DNA of 38,693 nt, from NCBI RefSeq assembly GCF_000377565.1, contig NZ_KB898383.1:1-38693 (forward strand), written 5' to 3'. A program made the position numbers and the translations under genes. The notes below the pieces were generated by a model that was not told the origin of the DNA, did no database searches, and saw nothing but the letters and a program-made list of their open reading frames with translations. The stretch is from Rhizobium sp. 2MFCol3.1 (GTDB taxonomy: Bacteria; Pseudomonadota; Alphaproteobacteria; Rhizobiales; Rhizobiaceae). This document shows, in pieces, positions 16,631 through 25,070 of the stretch. The first letter of the stretch is position 1. Every line of letters starts with the position of its first letter.

Positions 16631-17648
16631 CACCTATCTGCAACTCGACAAGCTGACGCTTGCCTACGGCGATACGGTCGCGGTGAAGGATCTCGATCTC
16701 TCGATCAAGAAGGGCGAGCTCGTCGCGCTCCTCGGCCCCTCCGGCTGCGGCAAGACCACGACCATGCGCTCCATCGCCGGCCTGCTCAACCCCGCCTCCG
16801 GCCGCATCACGCTCGATGGCGCCGATATCACCCGCGTTTCCGCCAACAAGCGCAATGTCGGTCTCGTCTTCCAGTCCTACGCGCTGTTCCCGCACCTGAC
16901 AGTCTATGAAAACGTCGCCTTCGGCCTGCGCCTCAAGGGCGTCAGCGGCCAGGATCTCGACGCGAAGGTAACCGCAGGAATCAAGTCCGTCGGCCTCGCC
17001 AGTTTCGCCACCCGCAAGCCGGGCGAACTCTCCGGCGGCCAGCAGCAGCGCGTGGCGCTCGCCCGCTCGATGGTCATGGAGCCCAAGGTGCTGCTTCTCG
17101 ACGAGCCGCTCTCCAACCTCGACGCCCGCCTGCGTCTGGAAATGCGCGCCGAGCTGCAGCGTGTCCAGAAGGAAACCGGCGTCACCATGATCTTCGTCAC
17201 CCACGACCAGATCGAGGCGCTGGCGCTCGCCGACCGGATCGTGGTGATGCTGAACGGCGGCATCGAGCAGATCGGCACGCCGGAAGAAATCTACAACAAG
17301 CCCGTCTCGGCCTTCGTCGCCGATTTCGTCGGCTTCGAAAACGTCTTTGCGCTGGAAAACGGCAAGCTCGCGACATCCAACTCACTCGTCGAGCTTTCCG
17401 CTCCAGTGCCGCAGGCCGTTAAAGGCCTGGCCTGGCGTCCGCGCATGGTGATCCTTGGTTCAGGTCCTTTCCAAGGCACCGTGCGCGGCACCTCGTTTGC
17501 CGGCAACGTCAGAGAATATCTGCTCGACACACCGCTCGGCCCCATCAAGGCCGAGGTCGATGCCGGCGAGCCGAGCCACGCCATCGGCGCCACGCTTGCC
17601 TTCGATCTGCCGCTTGGCGCCGCTGCCCCACTCTCTCGCTACAGGTAA
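16623..17648 (+). CDS. ABC transporter ATP-binding protein, PotA-like
   Basis: The 341-residue ATPase energises the importer. Walker A is GPSGCGKTT (38-46), the Q-loop lies in VFQSYALFPH, the signature is LSGGQQQRVALARS (136-149), and Walker B with the catalytic glutamate is VLLLDEPLSNLD (Asp160-Glu161), followed by the H-loop in FVTHDQ. A C-terminal regulatory TOBE-type domain (about 245-341) is that of the PotA/MalK branch. Reading could start further upstream, but ATG 16623, overlapping the preceding stop, begins exactly at the family's usual N-terminus. The nucleoside hydrolase gene begins four bases after its stop. Confidence 0.93.
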   Translation: MSDTYLQLDKLTLAYGDTVAVKDLDLSIKKGELVALLGPSGCGKTTTMRSIAGLLNPASGRITLDGADITRVSANKRNVGLVFQSYALFPHLTVYENVAFGLRLKGVSGQDLDAKVTAGIKSVGLASFATRKPGELSGGQQQRVALARSMVMEPKVLLLDEPLSNLDARLRLEMRAELQRVQKETGVTMIFVTHDQIEALALADRIVVMLNGGIEQIGTPEEIYNKPVSAFVADFVGFENVFALENGKLATSNSLVELSAPVPQAVKGLAWRPRMVILGSGPFQGTVRGTSFAGNVREYLLDTPLGPIKAEVDAGEPSHAIGATLAFDLPLGAAAPLSRYR

Positions 17649-17652
17649 TATC

Positions 17653-18573
17653 ATGGGCGTCTGGATCGACACCGACATGGGCTTCGACGACATCGCCGCC
17701 ATTCTGGTCGTGGCGCATGCGAAGCTCGACATCTCGGGCATCTCGCTGGTTTTCGGCAACACGCCGCTGCCGCAGGTCCGCAATAACGCCGCCGGCGCTG
17801 CAAAGGCCTTCGGCTGGACCTTCCCGATCCACTCCGGCCGCGCCTCAGCCGTGCTGGGCGAGATCGAGACCGCCCAGGCCATCCTCGGCGAAACGGGCAT
17901 CCCGACCTCAGGCAAGACGCTGCCCGACGCCGCCGCCCTGCCCGAAAGCAACGCCTTCACCGCGCTCTGCAACTGGCTCGAACAGGACGGCCCGCACCGC
18001 ATCCTGGCGCTCGGCCCGCTGACGAACATCGCAGCCCTTGCGCTCGCCCGCCCCGATCTCGCCGCCCGCATCACCGAGCTCACCTGGATGGGCGGCGGCG
18101 TGACGGCGGGCAACCACACCGCATCCGCCGAGTTCAACGCGCTGGCCGATCCCGAGGCGCTGGCCATCGTCATCGCCTCCGGCCTACCGCTGCGCATGGT
18201 CGATCTCGACCTCTGCCGCAAGGTCATCGCCTTCCCTGACGACGTCGCCCCGATCCGCGAGGCCGGCGGCCCCAATGCCGAGATGCTGGCCGATTTCCTC
18301 GACGGCTATATCGGCATCGGCACCAGCCGTGGCCGCTTGGGCATGGCGATCTACGACCCATGCGCCGCCGTGGCCTTCGCCCACCCCGAGATGGTCACCT
18401 TCCGCGCCGCCCGCATCGACGTCGAGCTGCAGGGCAAACTTACGCGCGGCCGCACCGTGGTCGAAACCCGCGCCACCCGCGCCAAGCCGAATGCCGACTA
18501 CGCCGTCGAGATCGACAGCGAGGCCGCCCGCGCCATCATCCTCGGCGCGCTCCGGCAGGAGGCCGCCCGATGA
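17653..18573 (+). CDS. Nucleoside hydrolase (inosine/uridine-preferring family)
   Basis: This 306-residue enzyme splits the N-glycosidic bond of a ribonucleoside into base and ribose. The N-terminal calcium- and ribose-binding motif is present as DTDMGFDD (Asp6, Asp8, Asp12, Asp13). The second block, LALGPLTNIAALAL, and the MGGG loop near residue 150 also fit the IunH family. The base specificity cannot be read, but the next gene encodes adenine deaminase, which suggests that adenosine or another purine nucleoside is the substrate and that adenine passes on. The start at ATG 17653 gives the family's normal N-terminus four bases after the ATPase stop. The stop overlaps the next start (ATGA). 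Confidence 0.9.
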   Translation: MGVWIDTDMGFDDIAAILVVAHAKLDISGISLVFGNTPLPQVRNNAAGAAKAFGWTFPIHSGRASAVLGEIETAQAILGETGIPTSGKTLPDAAALPESNAFTALCNWLEQDGPHRILALGPLTNIAALALARPDLAARITELTWMGGGVTAGNHTASAEFNALADPEALAIVIASGLPLRMVDLDLCRKVIAFPDDVAPIREAGGPNAEMLADFLDGYIGIGTSRGRLGMAIYDPCAAVAFAHPEMVTFRAARIDVELQGKLTRGRTVVETRATRAKPNADYAVEIDSEAARAIILGALRQEAAR

Positions 18574-20348
18574 GCCAGTTGGAACCGATGGACCTCAGCG
18601 ATCCCAAGCTGCGTGCCCGCGCCGTTGCCGCCGCGCGCGGCGATGCGCCCTTCGACGTGGTGATCACGGGCGGCCAACTGCTCGACGTCGTCACAGGCCT
18701 GATCCGCGACGCCGATATCGGCCTCGTCGGCCCGCTGATCGCAAGCGTGCACGCCCCACAGAGCCGCAAGGACGCGAGCGAGACGATCGACGCTCGCGGC
18801 AGCATCGTCGCCCCCGGCCTGATCGACACCCACATGCACATCGAAAGCTCGATGGTCACCCCATCGGCCTACGCCGCCGCCGTCCTGCCGCGCGGCGTCA
18901 CGACTGTCGTCTGGGACCCGCATGAATTCGGCAATGTCCACGGCATCGATGGCGTCCGCTGGTCGATCGAGGCAACGCGCGGCTTGTCCCTGCGCACCAT
19001 CCTGCTTGCCCCCTCCTGCGTTCCGTCCGCCCCCGGCCTTGAGGTCGCGGGTGCCGATTTCGACGCCGCCGTCATATCCGAACTGTTGCGTCGGCCCGAG
19101 ATCGGCGGTGTTGCCGAAGTCATGAACATGCGCGGCGTCATCGAGGGTGATCCCCGCATGACCGGGATCGTCAATGCCGGCCTTGCATCCGGCAAGCTGG
19201 TCTGCGGCCACGCGCGCGGGCTGGAGGGCAGCGACCTCAACGCCTTCATGGCGGCCGGCGTCACCTCCGACCACGAGCTCACCTCGGCCGACGATCTCTT
19301 GCTGAAGCTCGCCGCCGGCCTGACGATCGAGCTGCGCGGTTCCCACGACCACCTGCTGCGCGAATTCGTGGCGGCACTGAACGGCATCGGCCACCTGCCG
19401 TCCACCGTGACGCTCTGCACCGACGACGTCTTCCCCGACGAGCTCCATTACTGTGGTGGTCTCGACGACGTCGTGCGCCGTCTGGTCAGCTACGGCATGA
19501 AGCCCGAATGGGCGCTGCGCGCCGCGACCTTCAACGCCGCCCAGCGCCTGCGCCGCCCCGACCTCGGCCTGATCGCCGCCGGCCGCCGTGCCGATCTCGT
19601 GCTGTTCAAGGATTTCACCGAGTTCGAAACATCGGCCGTATTCGCCAATGGCCGCCTCGTCTCCCGCGACGGCAAGATGGCGATCGACCTGCCGGCCGTC
19701 GACAGCGCGCCGCTGCAGCACTCCGTCAAGCTCCCGGCGCTGACCGAAAACGACTTCCGCATCCGCTGCGAGGGCAGCCGCATCCGCGTCGCCACCATCG
19801 ACCGCCCGCGCTTCACCCAGTGGGCCGAGGCCGAAACCGCCGTGGAGGACGGTTACGTCGTACCGCCTGAGGGCAGTGCGATGATCTCCGTCGTCCACCG
19901 CCACGGCAAGGTCGACGCCCGCCCGCGCATCGGCTTCCTCACCGGCTGGGGCACATGGCGCGGCGCCTTCTGCACCACGGTTTCGCACGATAGTCACAAC
20001 CTCACCGTCTTCGGCGGCAATGTCGAGGACATGACCATCGCCGCCAACGCCGTGATCGCTGCCGGCGGCGGCATGGCAGTGGTGCAGGACGGCGAGATCA
20101 AGGTGCTCCTGCCGCTCCCCCTCTCCGGCCTCGTCAGCGAGGCCCCGCTCGAAGAAACCGCGGAAACCTTCCGCGCCATCCGCCGCGCCATGGAAGACGT
20201 CGTCGACTGGCGCCCACCCTACCTCGTCTTCAAGGCCTGCTTCGGCGCCACCCTCGCCTGCAACCTCGGACCGCATCAGACGGATCGCGGGATTGCCGAT
20301 GTGCTGACGGGACTGGTGATGGAGACGCCGGTGATTGAGGTGTTGTAG
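18570..20348 (+). CDS. ade: Adenine deaminase
   Basis: The 592-residue enzyme converts adenine to hypoxanthine and ammonia, feeding purine salvage or breakdown. It belongs to the amidohydrolase superfamily: the metal-binding HxH is in GLIDTHMHIESSM (His88, His90). Further family blocks are WDPHEFGNV, VCGHARGLEG, VTSDHELT and the CTDDVFPDEL segment that carries the catalytic aspartate. The C-terminal domain has GFLTGWGTWRGAFCTTVSHDSHNL, also typical of bacterial Ade/AdeC proteins. It is the last gene of the operon and overlaps the nucleoside hydrolase stop by four bases. A RIME-like repeat begins 32 bases after the stop. Confidence 0.95.
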   Translation: MSQLEPMDLSDPKLRARAVAAARGDAPFDVVITGGQLLDVVTGLIRDADIGLVGPLIASVHAPQSRKDASETIDARGSIVAPGLIDTHMHIESSMVTPSAYAAAVLPRGVTTVVWDPHEFGNVHGIDGVRWSIEATRGLSLRTILLAPSCVPSAPGLEVAGADFDAAVISELLRRPEIGGVAEVMNMRGVIEGDPRMTGIVNAGLASGKLVCGHARGLEGSDLNAFMAAGVTSDHELTSADDLLLKLAAGLTIELRGSHDHLLREFVAALNGIGHLPSTVTLCTDDVFPDELHYCGGLDDVVRRLVSYGMKPEWALRAATFNAAQRLRRPDLGLIAAGRRADLVLFKDFTEFETSAVFANGRLVSRDGKMAIDLPAVDSAPLQHSVKLPALTENDFRIRCEGSRIRVATIDRPRFTQWAEAETAVEDGYVVPPEGSAMISVVHRHGKVDARPRIGFLTGWGTWRGAFCTTVSHDSHNLTVFGGNVEDMTIAANAVIAAGGGMAVVQDGEIKVLLPLPLSGLVSEAPLEETAETFRAIRRAMEDVVDWRPPYLVFKACFGATLACNLGPHQTDRGIADVLTGLVMETPVIEVL

Positions 20349-20380
20349 GGGTGTTGAGGGTGGTGAGGTTGTGCCGTGAA

Positions 20381-20515
20381 GCCCCCTCATCCGCCTGCCG
20401 GCACCTTCTCCCCGTTGGGGAGAAGAGACTCGTGGCTGGCAACTCAGCCTATTCTCAAACGTTGCGGACAAGCGAAAACGGCGCGGCATCTCCCCTTCTC
20501 CCCCACGGGGAGAAG
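20381..20515. repeat. RIME-like palindromic intergenic repeat, left and middle part (interrupted)
   Basis: The repeat begins with CCCCCTCATCCGCCTGCCGG and continues into a hairpin CTTCTCCCC-gtt-GGGGAGAAG (20405-20425). After about 70 bases a second copy of the hairpin follows (20495-20515). The closing arm, expected directly after the second hairpin, is missing here and is found 1.1 kb further right at 21618-21642. The form matches the mosaic intergenic repeats of rhizobia. Confidence 0.85.
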
Positions 20516-20523
20516 CAACCATG

Positions 20524-21422
20524 TCATTGCGGTGCCGATTGCCAAGGCCTGTCGCGTTGAATGATGAGGTTTGCCGCCTCGATAAGCTTTCGCATGATGG
20601 CGACGATTGCGACTTTGGGCGGCTTTCCTGCGGCCGTGAGACGCTTTGCGAAGGCGCCATGGCAGGGGTCGCAACGCTTGGCGGTCAATGCCGCAAGGTA
20701 GAGTAACTTGCGCGGTCGGCGACGCCCACCGGCGATGAAGCGCTGGCCTTTGCGCTCCCCCGAATCCCGGTCGAATGGCGCCACACCGATCAAGGCCGAA
20801 GCCTGTCCCTTACGCATGGACCCCAGTTCGGGCATGCGGATGAGCAGACTGAGCGCTACGATGGGGCCAACGCCGGGCAAGGAGCGCAGCAAGCCAAGAC
20901 GATGCGCCAGATCGGGCCAGAGCCGGATGCAAGCCATGATATCGGCGATCATGCTGGTCTTTCGGGTGACCAGGATGGCCAGTTGAGCCCGTGCCTCCGC
21001 CACAAGGTCAGGCAGGCTCATATGCAGTCAGACGCTCGGCCAGCTCGACCAGACGCGGATCTGCTGCAGCTTTGACGGCATCAACCTGCGCCGTCGCGCT
21101 GGCGATTAGCTTTGCATCGATGCGATCGTTCTTGGCTCTAAGCCGTTTGAGGCGGGCAAACAGCTTGATCTCTATAGGCTGATGCACGACCAGTTCCAGC
21201 CCGCGGTCGTGCAACGCGTTCACGAGCGCGCGCTCATAGCCGCCGGTTGCCTCCAACCCAACGCGCGACACACCCCTGGCAACCCCAGTCGATCAGTTCT
21301 CGATGCCCGGCAGACGTGTTGGCGACCCGCAGCGTCGCCTCGCAGCCATGAAGCGCTGCATCCAGCCAAGGCTTGGAGACATCGACGCCGGCGCTGCGTG
21401 TGATAGACTTCGAAATGTTCAT
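20524..21422 (-). pseudogene. IS110-family transposase, broken by two frameshifts
   Basis: Translation would begin at ATG 21422 (MNISKSITRSAGVDVSKPWL) with AAGGAGG upstream. The N-terminal DEDD (RuvC-like) domain is visible as VDVSK, then GLEATGGYERALV and NDRIDAKLI in a second frame. The C-terminal Tnp domain (LLRSLPGVGPIVALSLL, then DRDSGERKGQRFIAGG with the expected catalytic serine) lies in a third frame. The first shift is explained by one extra base in a run of four (plus-strand C at 21283-21286). The second lies near 21008-21020 and is also explained by one extra base. Restored, the protein would be about 298 residues, slightly short for the family. Not functional as it stands. Confidence 0.85.
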
Positions 21423-21615
21423 CGATCCCTCCTTGTGGCTTCGGACCCTGTCGTCCCTGCAACCATCCGGATCAGTGAACAGCCGACGGCGACCAAGCTT
21501 CTCCACAGCCCACAGGGCTCAGATGCCGACGGTCCCTCCGACGGTGGTCGGCTCGATGCGCGAACATCGGGCCGACAAACCGGACAGTCAGCACTCTAAC
21601 AGAGATGCAACACAC
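21423..21615 (-). ncRNA. Candidate bridge (seek) RNA region of the IS110 element
   Basis: This is the element's non-coding part, between its right border and the transposase start. IS110-group elements encode a guide RNA upstream of the transposase that pairs with target and donor DNA (established for IS621-type elements). The length of about 190 bases fits. A stem of 11 bp with one mismatch (21548-21558 with 21565-21575, 6-base loop) and a direct repeat CCGACGGT (21526-21533, 21538-21545) lie in it. Whether guide loops match the RIME target was not worked out. Confidence 0.35.
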
Positions 21616-21617
21616 AA

Positions 21618-21642
21618 GGTGCCGGCAGGCGGATGAGGGGGC
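21618..21642. repeat. RIME-like repeat, displaced right arm
   Basis: These 25 bases are the exact reverse complement of 20381-20405. They form the closing arm of the repeat now separated from the rest by the IS110 element. Confidence 0.85.
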
Positions 21643-22095
21643 TCCGGGCGCCAACATCGTCTACAACGCCACGCACCACAAAACCCGCGCCCGAGCAAGG
21701 CCCGGCGACGGTCGGCTGGCGTATCCCAAAGATGGGAATGGGCAGGCGGCATCTATAAAGTGGTATGGGTATCAGGCGTTTCCACCTGCCCGGTCACTTC
21801 GAGGTTTCCGGTTCGTCCAGGCCGACAGGAGCGTCTCTCGGCCTTTCCTTGCCGGATGGATATCAGGCCCTGACAGCCCTTGATCCACCTGTGGCGACCA
21901 TCACCGAACGCCGGATACCAAACTTGGCGTTACCGGTTCGCGAACCCGGCTCCCTGTCCGATGACATGGCCATTTTGGAGCGGCACCGGATGACGGGGAT
22001 GAACGAGGACGACGATTTCGGCCAAGCCGCTGATTACAAATCGATATGTTTCGTGCGCGACACTAAATTTTGCCCGGCCGCCACAAACGGCACCC
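21643..22095. other. Intergenic region, no supported gene
   Basis: Open frames here (for example 21765-22169 on the plus strand) have no ribosome-binding site, atypical codon use, and run into the opposite gene. On the minus strand, about 21765-21830, two frames give short protein-like strings (such as GNLEVTGQVETPDTHT), which could be a decayed gene remnant. No terminator with a T tract is evident. Confidence 0.4.
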
Positions 22096-23268
22096 TCACC
22101 CCGCAGCCAACTCACGCTCCACCAGCCGCGTCCAGAACGCCACACCCGGCCCGATCGCATCATCGTTGAAATCGTAAGCCGTATTGTGATGCAGCGCGCC
22201 GTCCACCGCCGGGCCGTTGCCGAGCCAGACGTAGCATCCCGGCGCCTGCTGGCCGAAGAAGGCGAAGTCGTCGCCGGCCGTCGAGGGCGGGAAGTGTGTC
22301 ACGACCTTCTCGCCGAACACGTCGGAAGCGGCAGCCAATGCCCGCTCCGTCGCATCCGCATCGTTGACGACGGGCGGAATGCGCCGTTCGAAACCGTAAT
22401 CGGCGGCAATTCCGAACATCGATGCCGTGCCCTCCGCCAGCCGGCCGATCTCGTGTTCCAGCTGGTCGCGGACCTCAGGGGAATAGGCGCGCGCCGTGCC
22501 GCCGATCTCGACGATATCGGGGATGACGTTGAGCGCCTTGGGATCGCCAGCATGCAGCGAGCAGGCGCTGACGACGGCCGGCTGCAGCGGATCGACGACG
22601 CGGCCGACGATGGTCTGCAGCGACGAGAGGAACGTGCCGGCAGCGGTGATCGGGTCGCGGCCGAGATGCGGCTTGGCGCCGTGCGTGCCGGTGCCCCGGA
22701 AGGTGACGCGCCAGCTGTCGGAGGAGGCAAGCTGCGGACCGGCGACCACAGCCATCTCATCGACGGCAAGCCCCGGCATGTTGTGCAGCCCGTAAACGGC
22801 ATCGCAGTGGAAGAGCTCGAACAGCCCCTCCTCCACCATCCGCTTCGCCCCGCCGCGTCCCTCTTCGGCAGGCTGGAAGATGAAATGGACGGTGCCGGAG
22901 AAGCCGCGCGTGGCCGCCAGATGCCGGGCAGCGCCTAACAGCATCGTCGTGTGCCCGTCATGACCGCAGGCATGCATCTTGCCGGGCACCGTCGACTTGT
23001 AGGGCCGATCAGCGATCTCGGGCATCGCAAGCGCATCCATGTCGGCGCGAAGCCCGATGCGGCGCGTGCCGTTGCCGACCTGCAGCGTGCCGACCACGCC
23101 GGTGCCGCCGAGCCCGCGATGAACCTGGATGCCCGCTTCACCCAAGAGCTTGGCGACGATGTCGCTCGTCCGCACTTCCTCGAACCCGAGCTCCGGATGC
23201 GCGTGCAGATCGCGGCGCAGCGCGGTGAGGAACGGCAGATCGGCTTCGATCTCGGCGGAAATGGGCAT
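22096..23268 (-). CDS. M20 family amidohydrolase (hippurate hydrolase / N-acyl amino acid hydrolase type)
   Basis: The 390-residue zinc-dependent hydrolase cleaves an amide bond of an N-acylated amino acid or similar compound. Metal-ligand motifs are HACGHDGHTTM (Cys101, His103), QPAEEGRGG (Glu136, Glu137), GLHNMPG (His163) and the late HHNTAYDF histidine. The Cys-containing ACGHDGH form is that of the aminoacylase/HipO/IAA-amino-acid-hydrolase subfamily. A dimerisation domain lies between about 180 and 295. No signal peptide, so cytoplasmic. The exact substrate is unknown. It is divergent from the oxidoreductase at 23506 over a 237-base gap, with a start at ATG 23268. Confidence 0.9.
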   Translation of the reverse strand: MPISAEIEADLPFLTALRRDLHAHPELGFEEVRTSDIVAKLLGEAGIQVHRGLGGTGVVGTLQVGNGTRRIGLRADMDALAMPEIADRPYKSTVPGKMHACGHDGHTTMLLGAARHLAATRGFSGTVHFIFQPAEEGRGGAKRMVEEGLFELFHCDAVYGLHNMPGLAVDEMAVVAGPQLASSDSWRVTFRGTGTHGAKPHLGRDPITAAGTFLSSLQTIVGRVVDPLQPAVVSACSLHAGDPKALNVIPDIVEIGGTARAYSPEVRDQLEHEIGRLAEGTASMFGIAADYGFERRIPPVVNDADATERALAAASDVFGEKVVTHFPPSTAGDDFAFFGQQAPGCYVWLGNGPAVDGALHHNTAYDFNDDAIGPGVAFWTRLVERELAAG

Positions 23269-23505
23269 GCGATAGACGATCCTGTAAACGCGATCGGGCG
23301 CCGGAGCGACGCCCGTGATAGACCTTGTTTATCAGGCAAACGGGCGGCGAATTCAACCTTTCGCGACTGCAGCATTGCCTCTTGCGGCGCCGTTGCAGCC
23401 GATCTCTCAGACTTGTGAACGCACGGAGAATTTGCGGCGCAATACCGGCGCTTGACAGCCACCGGGCTTGGGTGACGTAATCCCCGCAACGCGAAAGGCC
23501 GCATA

Positions 23506-24168
23506 ATGAGCGACGACCAGATCCCCGCCGATAGCAAGCTCACCAATTCGAAACGCCGTTGGGCCGACGAAGGCAAATTCCTGACCGGCCGCACAAGCAG
23601 GCCGGAAACCGACCGGCTGCCGCCCGGCCAACATCTCGTCAAGAACTGGCCGGTGCTCGATCTCGGCGAACAGCCTGTTGTCTCCACCGACACCTGGCGG
23701 CTGGAGGTCGGCGGACTGGTCGAGACCCCGCTCGACTTCAACTGGGCCGCGTTTCAGGCGCTGGCGCAGAGCACCCGCGTGTCCGACATCCACTGTGTCA
23801 CGACATGGTCGCGCTACGACAACAAATGGAGGGGCGTCGCCACGCGCGATCTGCTCGACCTCGCCATGCCGAAACAGCAGGCGAGCCACGTCATGCTCAC
23901 CAGCTATGACGGCTACACGACCAACCTGCCGCTTGTCGATTTCGCCGCCGAAGACGCCATTCTCGCCACCGCCTGGGAGGATCTGCCGCTGACGCGCGAA
24001 CATGGCGGCCCGATGCGGCTGATCGTGCCGCATCTCTATCTGTGGAAGAGCGCCAAGTGGCTGCGCCGCATCGACATCATGCCGGCGGATGCCGCCGGTT
24101 TCTGGGAGCGCAACGGCTACAGCATGTATGGAGACCCCTGGCGCGAGCAGCGCTACGCCGACGATTGA
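23506..24168 (+). CDS. Sulfite-oxidase-like molybdopterin-dependent oxidoreductase
   Basis: The 220-residue protein matches the catalytic domain of the sulfite oxidase/YedY fold. WRLEVGGLVETPLDFNW (64-80) is the usual entry, and the molybdenum-ligating cysteine is Cys97 in SDIHCVTTWSR. Further conserved blocks are GVATRDLLDLAMP, SYDGYTTNLP and GGPMRLIVPHLYLWKSAKW. It has no Tat signal, no heme domain and no dimerisation domain, so it belongs to the short cytoplasmic group of unknown substrate. The ATG lies 11 bases after GAAAGG. Confidence 0.85.
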   Translation: MSDDQIPADSKLTNSKRRWADEGKFLTGRTSRPETDRLPPGQHLVKNWPVLDLGEQPVVSTDTWRLEVGGLVETPLDFNWAAFQALAQSTRVSDIHCVTTWSRYDNKWRGVATRDLLDLAMPKQQASHVMLTSYDGYTTNLPLVDFAAEDAILATAWEDLPLTREHGGPMRLIVPHLYLWKSAKWLRRIDIMPADAAGFWERNGYSMYGDPWREQRYADD

Positions 24169-24380
24169 TCGATCGGCATTTGTGAAGCGGTGTTTCGCTG
24201 CCAACGCAAAACGCGTTTAACGCGCATTCTCTAATCTTCCGCGTCGAGATATACTCGCCTCTACATTGAATATTCTGTTCAAATTAATCCTTTGGTGTAA
24301 GTTGGCCACGTAATGACGCGCTGGCATGAGCCCATCCTGGGTTGTTCGACTAACTTGACGCACATTTCACGCCTGAGTTG

Positions 24381-25070
24381 ATGAGCAAGGACACCACGTT
24401 TCACACCGTCACGCAGAAGCTTCTCGATGCCTGGCTGAGCACGTCTCCGCATCAGCCGGCGGCGCCCGAGGCTGTCTATCGCGATGCGGTCGACCTTTTG
24501 ACGATCAAGATGCGGCTGACGGTCATCGTGCTCGACGGCGAGGATCCGCTGGACTGGCGGTTGCAGGTGGTCCGTTCCTCCGGCTTCGCCTCGCGCATCC
24601 TCAACATCAACAAGCTCTTCGCGAACCAGCGCATCGGCGATTTCAAGGATCGCAGCTATATGGAGACGGCTGTCATTCCCCGTTACCGCGAGGTCATCGC
24701 CTCGCAGAAGCCGTCGATGGAGATGGTCAAGACCGAGCTGCTCGGCGTCAACATTGCCTATGAGCGCATGGTGCTACCGCAACGGACGACCGAGGCCAGG
24801 CCGGCCTGGCTGCTGACCGTCACCAACGGCCGCTTCATGTTCAACGCGCCGGAGCGGCAGGCCAAGCTCGACGGCACCGACGAGGCCGTCGTGCAGCTTT
24901 TGACCGAGGGCGCGACCGCCAAGCAGATCGCCACCGAACTCGGCATCTCGCATCGAACGGTCGAGCACAGGCTGGAGCGGATGAAGGAGCGCTACGGCGC
25001 CAAGAACACGGTGCACCTCACCGCCATGCTGGTGGCGATGCACCTGCACCGCGAAACCGACAGGAACTAG
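24381..25070 (+). CDS. LuxR-family transcriptional regulator with a PAS-like N-terminal domain
   Basis: The 229-residue protein ends in a LuxR/FixJ-type helix-turn-helix: EAVVQLLTEGATAKQIATELGISHRTVEHRLERMKERYGAKN (about 170-210). The N-terminal 150 residues include LTVIVLDGEDPLDWRLQVV and a later LLTVTNGRFMF strand, and look like a PAS-type sensor; no receiver-domain aspartate pattern is seen, so it is not a typical response regulator. The TTG just before the ATG is less likely as start. The upstream 212 bases are relatively AT-rich and hold no other gene. Its stop codon shares the palindrome CTAG with the stop of the convergent gene at 25067-25684. Confidence 0.78.
   Translation: MSKDTTFHTVTQKLLDAWLSTSPHQPAAPEAVYRDAVDLLTIKMRLTVIVLDGEDPLDWRLQVVRSSGFASRILNINKLFANQRIGDFKDRSYMETAVIPRYREVIASQKPSMEMVKTELLGVNIAYERMVLPQRTTEARPAWLLTVTNGRFMFNAPERQAKLDGTDEAVVQLLTEGATAKQIATELGISHRTVEHRLERMKERYGAKNTVHLTAMLVAMHLHRETDRN

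Larger units (their letters stand above)
20516..21618 (-). mobile_element. IS110-family insertion sequence, inserted in the RIME-like repeat
   Basis: Removing 1103 bases restores a symmetrical RIME-like repeat: the second hairpin (ending 20515) joins the outer arm (21618-21642). AAG is present at both junctions (20513-20515 and 21616-21618), so the border is known to within 3 bp. The element has no terminal inverted repeats that I can see, as is usual for IS110. It carries a single frameshifted transposase gene on the minus strand whose stop lies only 8 bases from one end, and a non-coding part of about 190 bases upstream of the gene. Confidence 0.8.

Noticed and set aside
18498..20660. 720-codon minus-strand frame opposite adenine deaminase
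   Set aside because: Same shadow effect; adenine deaminase motifs are unambiguous on the plus strand.
21765..22169. 134-codon plus-strand frame
   Set aside because: No ribosome-binding site, odd composition, and it runs into the end of the opposite amidohydrolase gene.
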